Part shown: positions 26,323-38,118 of the stretch, piece by piece
Position numbering within the stretch: position 1 is the first letter of the stretch
Layout: every line of letters starts with the position of its first letter
Assembly (NCBI GenBank): GCA_002294285.1
Contig: DBFL01000087.1
Coordinates: forward strand, 19,972 to 83,971
Length of the DNA: 64,000 nt
Direction: 5' to 3'
Source: Candidatus Neomicrothrix sp. UBA881
GTDB taxonomy: Bacteria; Actinomycetota; Acidimicrobiia; Acidimicrobiales; MedAcidi-G1
The notes under the pieces: generated by a model
The model's input: the letters and a program-made list of their open reading frames with translations, nothing else
Database searches by the model: none
Told to the model about the DNA's origin: nothing
Made by a program: the position numbers and the translations under genes

Positions 26323-26323
26323 A

Positions 26324-26348
26324 ACGTGCACCCTTAATGGCTGCACGT
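26324..26348 (-). promoter_or_regulatory. Hairpin directly after the ilv leader peptide stop
   Basis: ACGUGCA and UGCACGU form a 7-bp stem around an 11-base loop, starting at the last base of the leader stop codon and followed by UUUU. A ribosome paused near the end of the leader would cover its 5' arm, so it is well placed to be the pause or anti-termination switch. Confidence 0.5.
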
Positions 26349-26383
26349 CAAATCACTACTAGACCTACGAAAAATTCTCGCAT
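26348..26383 (-). CDS. ilv attenuator leader peptide (11 residues)
   Basis: ATG at 26383 to TGA at 26348 encodes MREFFVGLVVI. Five of the last six residues are Val, Leu or Ile, the amino acids whose synthesis is controlled by ilvBNC, which is the hallmark of ribosome-mediated attenuation. Two hairpins follow at once. GATACT ends six bases before the ATG, the window's usual leaderless spacing, and TTGTTT lies 17 bases further up as a possible -35. Stalling on Val/Leu/Ile codons when the charged tRNAs are scarce would let transcription pass into ilvB. It is too short for gene callers. Confidence 0.75.
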   Translation of the reverse strand: MREFFVGLVVI

Positions 26384-26389
26384 CTATCC

Positions 26390-26418
26390 AGTATCGCTGG
26401 GAAGCTAATAGCAAACAA
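26390..26418 (-). promoter_or_regulatory. Proposed ilvBNC promoter
   Basis: TTGTTT (26418-26413), a 17-base spacer and GATACT (26395-26390), placed just downstream of the ilvD stop. It would start transcription at or next to the leader-peptide ATG. Both boxes are imperfect. Confidence 0.45.
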
Positions 26419-26424
26419 CCTTAT

Positions 26425-28116
26425 TTATGCCTTAGTAACCGCACCTTGTTCTGCTCCTGCCGCTAAACGGGCATACTTTGCTAAGAAACCTGACTCGTAT
26501 CTAGGCTCAAATGGCTTCAAATTATTTCGACGTTTTTCCAACTCATCATCATCAACTAAAAGTTCTATTGAATGTTCACGCACGTCTATAACAATGCGGT
26601 CACCTTCTGCTACTAGTGCGATAGGTCCCCCATCAACTGCTTCTGGGGCGACATGACCAACGCAAAAACCGTGTGTCCCACCTGAAAATCTTCCATCAGT
26701 GATTAGAGCAGCATCGTTTCCTCTACCGGCACCTTTCATAGCTCCGGTAATAGCTAACATCTCTCGCATACCTGGCCCACCTTTTGGACCTTCATATCGT
26801 ATGACCACAATGTCACCAGCTTCTATATCTCCCGCCAAAACAGCTTCCATAGCCTTATCTTCACCATCAAACACTCTGGCCCGACCGTCAAATCTATCCA
26901 CATCGATTCCTGCAACTTTCACAACAGCTCCCTGAGGGGCTAGAGAACCTCTAAGTATGGCTATACCTCCGATGTCATGTATCGGGTTGTCAATGGAATG
27001 GATTACTTCATTGTCTGGCTTAGGTGGGTTAAGGAGTTCTAAATTTTCTTTGACCGTAAGGCCTGTTACGGTTATTTCATCGCCGTGTATTAACCCCTCC
27101 TCGAGAAGCATCTGCATTACCACAGGAACGCCCCCAACTCTGTCTATATCAACCATGTGATAAAGGCCATGTGGTTTGGTGTCAGCCAAATGTGGAACTT
27201 TCGCAGCGATACGATTGAACGCTTCTAATTGAAGGTCAACACCAGCTTCAAAGGCAATCGCCAAGAGATGCAGGACGGCATTTGTAGAGCCACCAAGTGC
27301 CATCACTACAGCAATCGCATTTTCAAATGCCGCCTGAGTCATTATGTCTCTTGGGTAAATTCCTAACTCTAAAAGTTTCATAACGGCAGTTCCGCTGGCG
27401 TAAGCTACGTCCGAGCGTCTGCTGTCAACTGCTGCTGCGGATGCAGATCCTGGCAATGACATGCCTAATGCTTCTCCTACCGCAGCCATAGTGTTCGCTG
27501 TAAACATTCCGGCACAACTGCCCATAGTCGGACAAGCTGCTCGTTCTATCGAGAGGAGTTCTTCATCATCAATGTCCCCTACCGCATGTGCCCCCACTGC
27601 TTCAAAAACATTGACAATATCAAGTGATTTTCCCTTGTGTTCCCCGGGCAAAATAGAGCCACCGTATACGAAAACTGAAGGAAGGTTGATTCTTGCTGAT
27701 GCCATTAGCATCCCAGGTAATGACTTATCGCAGCCAGCAAAACTTACAAACGCATCGAGTCTTTCAGCGTGCATTACAGCCTCAACGGAGTCCGCAATTA
27801 TTTCTCTACTAACAAGGCTCGCCCTCATACCTTCATGCCCCATGGAAATAGCGTCACTAACCGCAATAGTTGTAAATTCAAGTGGGAAGCCACCTGAATC
27901 AAGAACTCCTTCTTTGCATTTTTTTGCAAGTGCATCTAGAGGCAAATTGCATGGTGTGACTTCATTCCAAGATGAAGCAACTCCTACTTGAGCTTTTGAA
28001 AAATCCTCTTCGCCCATACCTATGGCACGTAACATCGCACGGGCTGGCGCTCTACTCGCCCCATCTGTGACTTCACGCGATCTTGGTTTTAAATCTTTTT
28101 TATTATTTTCTCCCAT
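26425..28116 (-). CDS. ilvD: Dihydroxy-acid dehydratase
   Basis: 563 residues. IlvD/Edd family landmarks: [29 protein letters not shown] with one Fe-S Cys, [17 protein letters not shown] with another, and the C-terminal [21 protein letters not shown]. It dehydrates dihydroxy acids to 2-oxo acids, the third common step of isoleucine and valine synthesis. It is upstream of ilvB with a separate promoter: TACCAT ends six bases before its ATG. The next gene to the right is divergent. Confidence 0.96.
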   Translation of the reverse strand: MGENNKKDLKPRSREVTDGASRAPARAMLRAIGMGEEDFSKAQVGVASSWNEVTPCNLPLDALAKKCKEGVLDSGGFPLEFTTIAVSDAISMGHEGMRASLVSREIIADSVEAVMHAERLDAFVSFAGCDKSLPGMLMASARINLPSVFVYGGSILPGEHKGKSLDIVNVFEAVGAHAVGDIDDEELLSIERAACPTMGSCAGMFTANTMAAVGEALGMSLPGSASAAAVDSRRSDVAYASGTAVMKLLELGIYPRDIMTQAAFENAIAVVMALGGSTNAVLHLLAIAFEAGVDLQLEAFNRIAAKVPHLADTKPHGLYHMVDIDRVGGVPVVMQMLLEEGLIHGDEITVTGLTVKENLELLNPPKPDNEVIHSIDNPIHDIGGIAILRGSLAPQGAVVKVAGIDVDRFDGRARVFDGEDKAMEAVLAGDIEAGDIVVIRYEGPKGGPGMREMLAITGAMKGAGRGNDAALITDGRFSGGTHGFCVGHVAPEAVDGGPIALVAEGDRIVIDVREHSIELLVDDDELEKRRNNLKPFEPRYESGFLAKYARLAAGAEQGAVTKA

Positions 28117-28122
28117 ACATGA

Positions 28123-28128
28123 ATGGTA
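28123..28128 (-). promoter_or_regulatory. -10 box TACCAT of ilvD
   Basis: TACCAT, six bases (TCATGT), then the ilvD ATG at 28116. No ribosome-binding site is present, consistent with a leaderless mRNA. Confidence 0.5.
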
Positions 28129-28163
28129 GGGGTCGAATTGACAGTTTGACGACTTAGAGCACT

Positions 28164-28169
28164 TAGACT
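28164..28169 (+). promoter_or_regulatory. -10 box TAGACT of the MATE exporter gene
   Basis: TAGACT ends six bases before an ATT codon at 28176 that is in frame with the MATE protein. A TTGACA lies at 28138-28143, though the 20-base spacer is long. This box is the main support for the ATT start. The TAG within it is the in-frame stop that closes the reading frame upstream. Confidence 0.5.
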
Positions 28170-28175
28170 TGTCTT

Positions 28176-29480
28176 ATTAACATCCCAGATCGTGACAAAC
28201 AGCTTCTATCTCTTGCCATACCGGCTTTGGGGGCTCTTGTAGCCGAACCGCTTTATTTGTTGGCTGACACTGCAGTTGTGGGACATTTAGGCACCTTGCC
28301 GCTCGGTGGTTTAGCGGTTGCATCTGCCGCTCTCTTATTAATTTATGGACTTTGCTTTTTCCTGGCATATGGAACAACCGCAACTGTTGCGAGATTCACT
28401 GGCGCTGGCGAACCATTGAAAGCTGCAAATCAAGCAATTCAAAGTCTTTGGTTAGCTTTTTTTCTTGGTCTTGGAATTGCAATAGCCGGATCTTTAACTT
28501 CAGATCCTCTACTTCGGGCTTTAGGAGCCACTGGAGAACTGCTTGATCAAGCCCGAATTTATTTAGAAATAAGTATGTTAGGAGCACCGGCAATGCTGAT
28601 AATGCTCGCAGGTGTCGGTTACTTGCGCGGCATTAAAGACACCGTAAGACCTCTTTGGGTTGCTGTTGGGACAGCCCTTTTAAACCTATGTCTGGAACTG
28701 ATCCTTATCTATGGTTTTGGCAAAAATATAGGAGCTTCGGCAGCGGCAACTGTAATTTCACAGTGGGTTGGAGCAGCAACTTATTTATTTTGGATTTGGC
28801 AATCCATAGGTGGATTAAAGATATCTTTACTTCCAAAATTATTAGCTTTAAGAAGACTATTGAAGGATTCGAGTGAACTTTTAATTAGGAACCTTTCTTT
28901 AACGACTTCTTTTGTAGTAGCTACTTCTATGGCAGCTCGACTAGGAAACGTTGATGTTGCCGCACATGAAGTTGGATTCCAAGCTTGGTTCTTTCTCGCA
29001 ATGACAATGGACGCAATTGCGATTGCAGCGCAAGCACTAATTGGAAATTTGTTGGGTGCTGGCAAAGCTGAAGAAGCTCGGTTAATGGGCCGGAGGGCAA
29101 TATTCTGGTCTACTGGGATCGGTGCATTCACAGGATGTGTTTTAGCTATAAGCCATGACTCATTTACTGAGATATTTTCTGCAGATGAAGCCGTAGTTGA
29201 ACTAGGAAGTTTTATCGTTTTACACGTTGCTGCAATGGCACCACTGTCAGGTGTCGCATTTGCGCTTGACGGCATCCTAATTGGCGCTGGAGATCAGAGA
29301 TTTTTAGCTAAAGCAATGCTTTTTTCTGCAATGATTTCGATACCTCTAATGCTCATAGTCGGTGAGAATGACTTTGGCATAGGTTGGATTTGGGGATCTA
29401 TATGGGTCTTGATGGCAACTCGTTCTGCTGTCTTATACCTTCGGTTTAGAAGTAAGAAGTGGCAGAGAATCGGAAGCTAG
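28176..29480 (+). CDS. MATE family efflux transporter, proposed ATT start
   Basis: 434 residues from ATT 28176. The first conventional start is TTG 28227, but it would cut into the first helix: the 17 codons before it read INIPDRDKQLLSLAIPA, which continues the family opening (D-R-x-I/L-L-x-L-A-x-P-A-x-x-A-L-V-A-E-P-L). No ATG, GTG or TTG occurs in frame between the stop at 28164 and 28227. MATE features include AEPLYLLADTAVVGHLG, about twelve helices and GRRAIFWSTGIGA. It exports drugs or metabolites using an ion gradient (DinF-like branch). It overlaps the gatB end by 4 bases. Confidence 0.85.
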   Translation: MNIPDRDKQLLSLAIPALGALVAEPLYLLADTAVVGHLGTLPLGGLAVASAALLLIYGLCFFLAYGTTATVARFTGAGEPLKAANQAIQSLWLAFFLGLGIAIAGSLTSDPLLRALGATGELLDQARIYLEISMLGAPAMLIMLAGVGYLRGIKDTVRPLWVAVGTALLNLCLELILIYGFGKNIGASAAATVISQWVGAATYLFWIWQSIGGLKISLLPKLLALRRLLKDSSELLIRNLSLTTSFVVATSMAARLGNVDVAAHEVGFQAWFFLAMTMDAIAIAAQALIGNLLGAGKAEEARLMGRRAIFWSTGIGAFTGCVLAISHDSFTEIFSADEAVVELGSFIVLHVAAMAPLSGVAFALDGILIGAGDQRFLAKAMLFSAMISIPLMLIVGENDFGIGWIWGSIWVLMATRSAVLYLRFRSKKWQRIGS

Positions 29481-30922
29481 TTTGCCGATTTAGCACTTAA
29501 GATCTGGTTTACTATTTTGCCGTCAGCCTGTCCTTTTGTTTCTTTCATTACTAAACCGACGAAAAAACCTGATTTTTTCTTTTTCTCGACTTCATCTCCG
29601 TCAACATAAGCATTCCAATCGTCAAGATTTTCTTCAATTATCCGATCTACTATTTCCTCTATTTCGGAATTATCCATTGATTCAAAACCATGATTAGCTG
29701 CTATCTCTTTTGGATTTCCACCTGACTTGACTAGATCGGCTAGAACTGTTTTGGCCTGTGTCGCTGTAAGTTCACCGTCAACTTCCATTAGTGTCAACAA
29801 AGCAAATGACTTTGCAGTCAGTTCGCCAATACCATCAGCGAGATTATTTTCCAAATGCACTAAAACACGACTTGGATCAGCTTTTAGTGAGATTGCTTCC
29901 ACTGCGAACCCATCAAGATTTCTTTGCACGACTAGTGAAGTTTCTGTCGGACCCACTCCAACTGCTTTGGCTAACTCGTGTCTACGTTCTCTGGGCAACG
30001 GTGGCAGTGAATCAGCAATTTCATTTATCCACTCGGTTGAGGGTTCAACTGGTACTAGGTCAGGTTCTGGAAAATAACGATAGTCAAATGCCTCTTCCTT
30101 CGACCTTAACTTATGTGTACGTCCTTCTGCTTCGTCCCAGTGCCGTGTTTGTTGTTCAACATTCTGACCTGATTCAATCAGTTCTACCTGCCTTCTCGCT
30201 TCGTATTCAATCGCTTTTCCTAAGGATCTCAACGAGTTGATATTTTTTATTTCACAACGCGTCCCAAACTCTTCATCTTCTTCTTTGCGTACTGAAACAT
30301 TGCAATCAACTCTTAACGATCCTTCTTCCATTTTTCCGTCAGAAGCTCCGATTGTCACCAAGATGGCACGCAATTCTGAAACATATTCTTTTGCGTCTTC
30401 AGAACTGCGAAGATCTGGCGCTCCAACAATCTCTATTAGAGGAACTCCAGACCTGTTGTAGTCAATAAGGGAATAGGAAGCCTCATGTATTCTGCCGCCT
30501 CCTCCTATGTGGGTAATTTTTCCTGTGTCTTCTTCTAAGTGAGCCCTCTCGATCCCAATTCTTCTTCCGTCTGGAAGTTCCAACCACCCGTCTTTATTTA
30601 TTGGTAAGTCAAACTGAGAAATTTGATAAGCCTTAGGCATGTCAGGGTAGAAATAGTTTTTTCTAGCAAATACAGACTTCTGCACTTGGCAATTTAAAGC
30701 CAGACCTACCCTTATTGCTAGCTCTACAGCTTTTTCATTTAACACCGGTAAAGAACCTGGTAAACCCAAGGAAACAGGGTCAGTGTTGCTGTTCGGCGCT
30801 CCACCAAAAGAATTTAAAGCTGATGAAAACATTTTTGTTTTGGTTGCTAATTCTGCATGAACCTCCAAACCAATCACCGTTTCCCATCCATTTAGTGATG
30901 AGTCATTCAATTCATTCACCAC
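29477..30922 (-). CDS. gatB: Asp/Glu-tRNA(Asn/Gln) amidotransferase subunit B
   Basis: 481 residues. GatB kinase/transamidase features: ETVIGLEVHAELATKTKMFS at the start, NYFYPDMPKAYQISQFDLPI, the YNRSGVPLIEIV motif, and the C-terminal YqeY-like tail that contacts tRNA. It works with GatA and GatC to amidate mischarged Glu-tRNA(Gln) or Asp-tRNA(Asn), implying the organism makes one or both tRNAs indirectly. It overlaps gatA by 11 bases; gatC-gatA-gatB form one transcript. Confidence 0.97.
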   Translation of the reverse strand: MVNELNDSSLNGWETVIGLEVHAELATKTKMFSSALNSFGGAPNSNTDPVSLGLPGSLPVLNEKAVELAIRVGLALNCQVQKSVFARKNYFYPDMPKAYQISQFDLPINKDGWLELPDGRRIGIERAHLEEDTGKITHIGGGGRIHEASYSLIDYNRSGVPLIEIVGAPDLRSSEDAKEYVSELRAILVTIGASDGKMEEGSLRVDCNVSVRKEEDEEFGTRCEIKNINSLRSLGKAIEYEARRQVELIESGQNVEQQTRHWDEAEGRTHKLRSKEEAFDYRYFPEPDLVPVEPSTEWINEIADSLPPLPRERRHELAKAVGVGPTETSLVVQRNLDGFAVEAISLKADPSRVLVHLENNLADGIGELTAKSFALLTLMEVDGELTATQAKTVLADLVKSGGNPKEIAANHGFESMDNSEIEEIVDRIIEENLDDWNAYVDGDEVEKKKKSGFFVGLVMKETKGQADGKIVNQILSAKSAN

Positions 30923-32342
30923 TTTCTAATTCAAGAACTCTTGCTGCTCTAAACATGTTTTGCTCAGCCATTGCTGGTGCAAGGATCTGAACTCCAATTG
31001 GCATCCCATCGCTTCCTAGACCAAAAGGAACTGACATTGCTGGGTGCCCAGCGAGATTTGAGGGGATCGTACATACATCCTGTAGATACATTTGCATTGG
31101 GTCGGTAGTTTTCTCACCTAACGGAAAAGCTGTGGTGGGTGCGGTTGGGCTTATGAGAATGTCAAATTTCTCATAAGCTTCCGCGAAATCATTCATAATT
31201 AGTGTTCGGACCTTCTGAGATTTACCGTAATAAGCGTCGTAATATCCAGCTGAGAGTGCATAGGTGCCAAGCATTATTCGACGTTTCACTTCGTCTCCAA
31301 AGCCTTTTGTACGAGTGGCCGTCATTGTTTCCGCTGTGGTAGCTGCTTCTGTTCTTGGACCAAAACGTATTCCGTCATATCTTGCAAGATTCGATGAAGC
31401 CTCTGCAGGTGCGATCACATAATAAGCGGACAGACCATAAGTTGAAGCAGGAACAGAGGCTGACTCAACAATTGCTCCTGCTTTTGAGAAAACTTTTGTT
31501 GCTTCTTCAACTCTTGATAGCACGTCAGTCGAAATCCCATCCAAACCTTTTCCTGAAAGTTCTTCGATAACACCTATTCGCATGCCTTCAATTCCCTCAT
31601 TTAAGACTCCTAAAATGTCAGGTGAGTCCTCAGAAATTGAAGTGGAATCTCTTGGGTCGTAACCGCTTATTATTTCAAGACTTAAAGCAGCATCGGAAAC
31701 TGTGTTGGCGAAAGGACCTATCTGATCAAGACTGGATGCAAAAGCAACAAGTCCATACCGAGAAACTCTTCCGTAGGTTGGCTTTACACCTACGACACCA
31801 CAAAGAGCAGCTGGTTGTCTTATGGATCCTCCTGTATCACTGCCTAGCGCTAGAGGTGAAAACCCTGCTGCTACCGCTGCTGCAGAACCGCCAGATGAAC
31901 CTCCTGGAACAAGTTCCAGGTTGTGAGGATTTCTTGTTGGACCAAAAGCTGAGTTCTCTGTTGACGATCCCATCGCAAATTCATCACAGTTAGTTTTCCC
32001 AATTAAAATGGCGTCTGCTTGTTTTAATTTGTCTATGACTGTGGCGTTATAGGGTGGTTTCCAACCTTCAAGTATTTTTGAACTGCATGTTGTTTCAAGA
32101 CCTCGGGTGCAAATATTGTCTTTCACTGCAATTGGTACACCTGCGAGGGGTCCCAGTTTTTCTCCTGATGCAATTTTTGAATCTATTTCGTCGGCTTCTT
32201 TCAAAGCTTCCTCGATGGTGACGATGTTGAATGCATTCACTTGGGTTTCCAGATTGTTTATGGTCTCAAAATGTTGTTCAAGAACTGATCTTGCGCTGAT
32301 TTCACCTGAGGAAACTTGTTTAGCTATTTCTACAGCTCTCAT
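30912..32342 (-). CDS. gatA: Asp/Glu-tRNA(Asn/Gln) amidotransferase subunit A
   Basis: 476 residues with the amidase-signature fold. The catalytic Ser-cisSer-Lys is visible: Lys in GVPIAVKDNICTRG, the Ser-rich loop VPGGSSGGSAAAVAAGFSPLALGSDTGGSIRQPA. It hydrolyses glutamine and passes ammonia to GatB. The ATG overlaps the gatC stop by 4 bases. Confidence 0.97.
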   Translation of the reverse strand: MRAVEIAKQVSSGEISARSVLEQHFETINNLETQVNAFNIVTIEEALKEADEIDSKIASGEKLGPLAGVPIAVKDNICTRGLETTCSSKILEGWKPPYNATVIDKLKQADAILIGKTNCDEFAMGSSTENSAFGPTRNPHNLELVPGGSSGGSAAAVAAGFSPLALGSDTGGSIRQPAALCGVVGVKPTYGRVSRYGLVAFASSLDQIGPFANTVSDAALSLEIISGYDPRDSTSISEDSPDILGVLNEGIEGMRIGVIEELSGKGLDGISTDVLSRVEEATKVFSKAGAIVESASVPASTYGLSAYYVIAPAEASSNLARYDGIRFGPRTEAATTAETMTATRTKGFGDEVKRRIMLGTYALSAGYYDAYYGKSQKVRTLIMNDFAEAYEKFDILISPTAPTTAFPLGEKTTDPMQMYLQDVCTIPSNLAGHPAMSVPFGLGSDGMPIGVQILAPAMAEQNMFRAARVLELESGE

Positions 32343-32641
32343 TGGGATTCTCCCAAAATTGGTGGAACACGGAACTGATTCTCTTCTATCTCGGGAGCCA
32401 TCTGAAATACTTCTTCAATATCAAAGTTTTCTGTTGGTTCATCAGGACGCAGTACATTCTTTAATGGAATAGGGTGTGAACTTGGTTCAACATCATCTAC
32501 ATTCAATGCCTCTAAATCAGCTGCATGATCTAGAACTGCAGACAATTGCAAGGTAAAGGAATCCAACTCTTCTTCACTCAACGAAAGTTGAGCTAACCGC
32601 GCCACATGAGCGACTTCTTCTCGCGAAATTCTTTCAACCAC
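32339..32641 (-). CDS. gatC: Asp/Glu-tRNA(Asn/Gln) amidotransferase subunit C
   Basis: 100 residues, normal length. Begins with a GTG and the typical ISREEVAHVARLAQLSLSEEE, and ends with the conserved LRPDEP and VPPILGE-type segment (FRVPPILGESQ). GatC wraps round GatA and stabilises the complex. TACCAT lies 7 bases before the GTG, so the operon may also start leaderless. Confidence 0.95.
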   Translation of the reverse strand: MVERISREEVAHVARLAQLSLSEEELDSFTLQLSAVLDHAADLEALNVDDVEPSSHPIPLKNVLRPDEPTENFDIEEVFQMAPEIEENQFRVPPILGESQ

Positions 32642-32679
32642 AGTTCAGATGGTAGAGGAGATATTGGCAAACAAGACCA

Positions 32680-34638
32680 TTATCCACTTATTAATTCAAT
32701 AGGAGTCTCAGGTAAACCTAAAGCAGTTCCAGGTGGTTCTTGTCTTGTGATTAAGCCACCGGAAGGTCCGTTGACAGAGATAGAACGAAATCCTGCTGCC
32801 GCTAATCTAGATTCAGCTGCATCTACAGAAAGTCCGAGCACATCAGGAATTGGTCGCGGCTCAGGACCAGTTGAAACGAGTATTTCGACTTCTGAGCCTC
32901 CACGAACTGAAGTTTGTGGAGGTGGTTCTAAAGAGACTACATATCCTTTTGGAACAAATTCGTCTCTTACACCGATACGACGTGATAGCAGCCCAAGAGT
33001 TTCAAGTGCGGCTTCAGCTTCAGAAATTTCACGACCCTCAAGGCCAACAGGAATCAGAACTGGAACTCTTCCATCTGATACAAGTAGATCAACGCCGGCT
33101 CCTTGCGGGAGTTCAACCATGGGCGCTAAAACTTCAATAATCATTCCAGCCTCGATAGTTTCACTGTACGCATATGAGATTTCACCAACTATCAAGCCCA
33201 CTGATTCGATCAATCTTTCTGCACCTGGAAGACTCTTGCCAACTAAATCAGTAGGTATTTGAACACGTTCTGGACCAAGAGAAATTACTAGGACCACTGT
33301 CTCATCTTCTTCTAATTCAGTGCCTCCTACCGGTTCAGTCGCTAGGACTTCCCCTTGAACAGTATTGTCGCGACGGTCATCACGGGTTTCTACGTTCCAA
33401 CCCAAAGCAACAACCAATTCTTTTGCACTTTCCCCTGAAGAACCGACCAATTGAGGTAGTGTCCTGGTTTCTGTTTTAGTCAACTCCCACAAAAATGCTC
33501 CAAAAACGGTGATAGCTACTACTAGCAATCCTCCCAAAACTAGATTCACCCAACGACGTCTAGAGGAGTTCTTCGTGTCCAATGACTGCGTATGAGTTTC
33601 AGCCGAAACCGTTTCTATTGGCATCGTGGGAGGATCAGGCGGAGAAGAAACAGTTGGAGGTACTAGAGGAACTTCTCCAGAAAGAGGTGCTGCACCAATT
33701 TCTCCGGGACCTACAAAAGGTAGTGGTTCTGGACGAGACATTCTGCTCGCGACATCAAGCAACATCGCTCCTAACTGTCCTGCTGTAGGCCTTTCTTCTG
33801 AACTGGCAGAACCGGCTCTACTTACTATTGGAGCTAAAACCTCTAGACTCTCGGGAACAGGAACATCTCTACCTTCTCGTGCTCTCAGAGTGCCAATAAC
33901 TGTGTTCTCCACAAAAGGAAGATGACCTGTACTTGCTTCAACCATGCATAAAGCTAAAGAATAAATATCAGATTTAACTCCGAGAGGCAGTCCGCTCGCT
34001 TGTTCGGGGGAAGCATATCTAGCAGTGCCCACGTACCCACGCAAACCACCCAGCTCATCTAATTGAGGACCGGAATTAGAAATTTCTGCCTGAGTAGCGT
34101 CAGACAGTGCAGCAGCTAATCCAAAATCTGCAACTCTCAAGTGTCCATCTTGACCGAACAGTAAATTAGCAGGTTTGAGATCACGGTGGATTATTCCCTG
34201 CCCATGAGCATGTTCGAGAGCACGGCAACATTCGAGTGTGATCTGCAATATCTGAGAAGGGCTAAGTGTCCTGCCACTATCCAAAATACTTCTGAGGCTT
34301 CCTCCACCCAAATACTCAGTGACTATAAACGCCTGTTTATCTACCCCCCAATCAAACACCCTTACTGTATGAGAGCTTGTCAAAGAGGCAGCGATTTTCG
34401 CTTCTGTCTTAAATCGCTCAACAAACCCTGGATATTGGGCAAGTTTGGTATGCAAAACTTTTACGGCCACTTGGCGGTTGAGACTCAAGTCAACTGCCTG
34501 ATAAACAGACCCTGACCCACCTGTTCCTACAATATTGTCAAGCCTGTAACGTCCTCCAAAAGTTTGTCCAGATAAGTTTTGGGGGCTCCAGGAACTTCCT
34601 CTACCAAAAGTTCCACTATCTCTTCGTTTTTCTGTCAC
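32680..34638 (-). CDS. PASTA-domain Ser/Thr protein kinase (PknB type)
   Basis: 652 residues. Kinase domain (~28-290): glycine loop GTGGSGSVYQ, VAVKVL Lys, HRDLKPANLL catalytic loop and DFGLA. A Pro-rich linker, one membrane helix near 370 (WVNLVLGGLLVVAITVFGAFLW) and four PASTA repeats (~390-652) follow, ending LPETPIELISG. Kinases of this layout sense cell-wall fragments or lipid II and control growth and division. The GTG start lies inside a 42-bp palindrome shared with the divergent gene. The gene is upstream of gatC, 38 bases away, in the same direction. Confidence 0.93.
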   Translation of the reverse strand: MTEKRRDSGTFGRGSSWSPQNLSGQTFGGRYRLDNIVGTGGSGSVYQAVDLSLNRQVAVKVLHTKLAQYPGFVERFKTEAKIAASLTSSHTVRVFDWGVDKQAFIVTEYLGGGSLRSILDSGRTLSPSQILQITLECCRALEHAHGQGIIHRDLKPANLLFGQDGHLRVADFGLAAALSDATQAEISNSGPQLDELGGLRGYVGTARYASPEQASGLPLGVKSDIYSLALCMVEASTGHLPFVENTVIGTLRAREGRDVPVPESLEVLAPIVSRAGSASSEERPTAGQLGAMLLDVASRMSRPEPLPFVGPGEIGAAPLSGEVPLVPPTVSSPPDPPTMPIETVSAETHTQSLDTKNSSRRRWVNLVLGGLLVVAITVFGAFLWELTKTETRTLPQLVGSSGESAKELVVALGWNVETRDDRRDNTVQGEVLATEPVGGTELEEDETVVLVISLGPERVQIPTDLVGKSLPGAERLIESVGLIVGEISYAYSETIEAGMIIEVLAPMVELPQGAGVDLLVSDGRVPVLIPVGLEGREISEAEAALETLGLLSRRIGVRDEFVPKGYVVSLEPPPQTSVRGGSEVEILVSTGPEPRPIPDVLGLSVDAAESRLAAAGFRSISVNGPSGGLITRQEPPGTALGLPETPIELISG

Positions 34639-34644
34639 ATGTAA

Positions 34645-34650
34645 AGGTTA
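34645..34650 (-). promoter_or_regulatory. -10 box TAACCT of the PASTA kinase gene
   Basis: TAACCT, six bases (TTACAT), then GTG 34638. Mirror image of the box for the divergent gene. Confidence 0.5.
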
Positions 34651-34658
34651 CCTCTAGG

Positions 34659-34664
34659 TAGCCT
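34659..34664 (+). promoter_or_regulatory. -10 box TAGCCT of the rightward gene
   Basis: TAGCCT, six bases (TTACAT), then GTG 34671, within the same palindrome. Confidence 0.5.
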
Positions 34665-34670
34665 TTACAT

Positions 34671-35084
34671 GTGACGCACCGCAACTCAATTATTATCTGT
34701 TCTCTTCTAGCTTTAGGGATAGGTGTACTAGTAGTAGCTGCCCTAATTACCGATGGAGATGACAGTGACGTTGTCTTGACCTCAAATCCAGGAATAATCG
34801 AACTAATTCCTGCACGTGGGGATGAAGTAATCGCTCAAACAAACGTAGGAGTAATTTTTTCACCAACTTGGAAAGGTGAAATCATCAGTATTGGAGACAC
34901 ACAGATCCCACTTGACCAACAAAAAGTTGAACCTGCTTTAAATTCAGTGGTATTTAGACCAGAGGGTGGAAAAGCGATAGAACGATTACCAGCTGGAAAC
35001 ATTTGCGCGTCTGTTGTCTACTGGGATGTCCAAACACCAAGTCGTCGATCGAATCTAACTTGGTGTTTTAGAGTTATAGGTTGA
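34671..35084 (+). CDS. Small membrane-anchored protein of unknown function
   Basis: 137 residues from GTG. An N-terminal hydrophobic segment (IIICSLLALGIGVLVVAALI, about 7-26) acts as an uncleaved anchor or signal peptide; the rest is a soluble beta-rich domain outside the membrane (ELIPARGDEVIAQTNVGVIFSP...), which resembles an Ig-like or copper-resistance-C-like sandwich with two Cys (in NICASVV and LTWCFRV) that could pair. No family was recognised with confidence. It shares a symmetric promoter with the PASTA kinase, which hints at a cell-envelope role, but this is only context. Confidence 0.65.
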   Translation: MTHRNSIIICSLLALGIGVLVVAALITDGDDSDVVLTSNPGIIELIPARGDEVIAQTNVGVIFSPTWKGEIISIGDTQIPLDQQKVEPALNSVVFRPEGGKAIERLPAGNICASVVYWDVQTPSRRSNLTWCFRVIG

Positions 35085-35088
35085 AGAT

Positions 35089-38118
<3,030 letters not shown>

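Larger units (their letters stand above)
34634..34675. repeat. 42-bp near-perfect palindrome across two divergent starts
   Basis: GTCACATGTAAAGG (34634-34647) is exactly inverted at 34662-34675, and an inner TACCT/AGGTA pair continues the symmetry; 19 of 21 positions match. The arms contain the GTG start of the kinase gene (34638) and the GTG start of the rightward gene (34671). On each strand the repeat supplies a TANNNT box, TTACAT, and GTG, so one symmetric element is promoter and start for both genes. Confidence 0.85.

Noticed and set aside
26253-26424. T-box riboswitch before ilvB
   Set aside because: No T-box consensus or specifier loop is visible; the leader peptide explains the hairpins better.
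28227-29480. MATE gene starting at TTG 28227
   Set aside because: It would remove conserved residues before the first helix; the ATT at 28176 fits both homology and promoter spacing. It remains the fallback start.
32606-33262. 218-residue rightward ORF
   Set aside because: It lies entirely antisense to the PASTA repeats and gatC, has low-complexity Ser/Pro/Thr composition and matches no fold.
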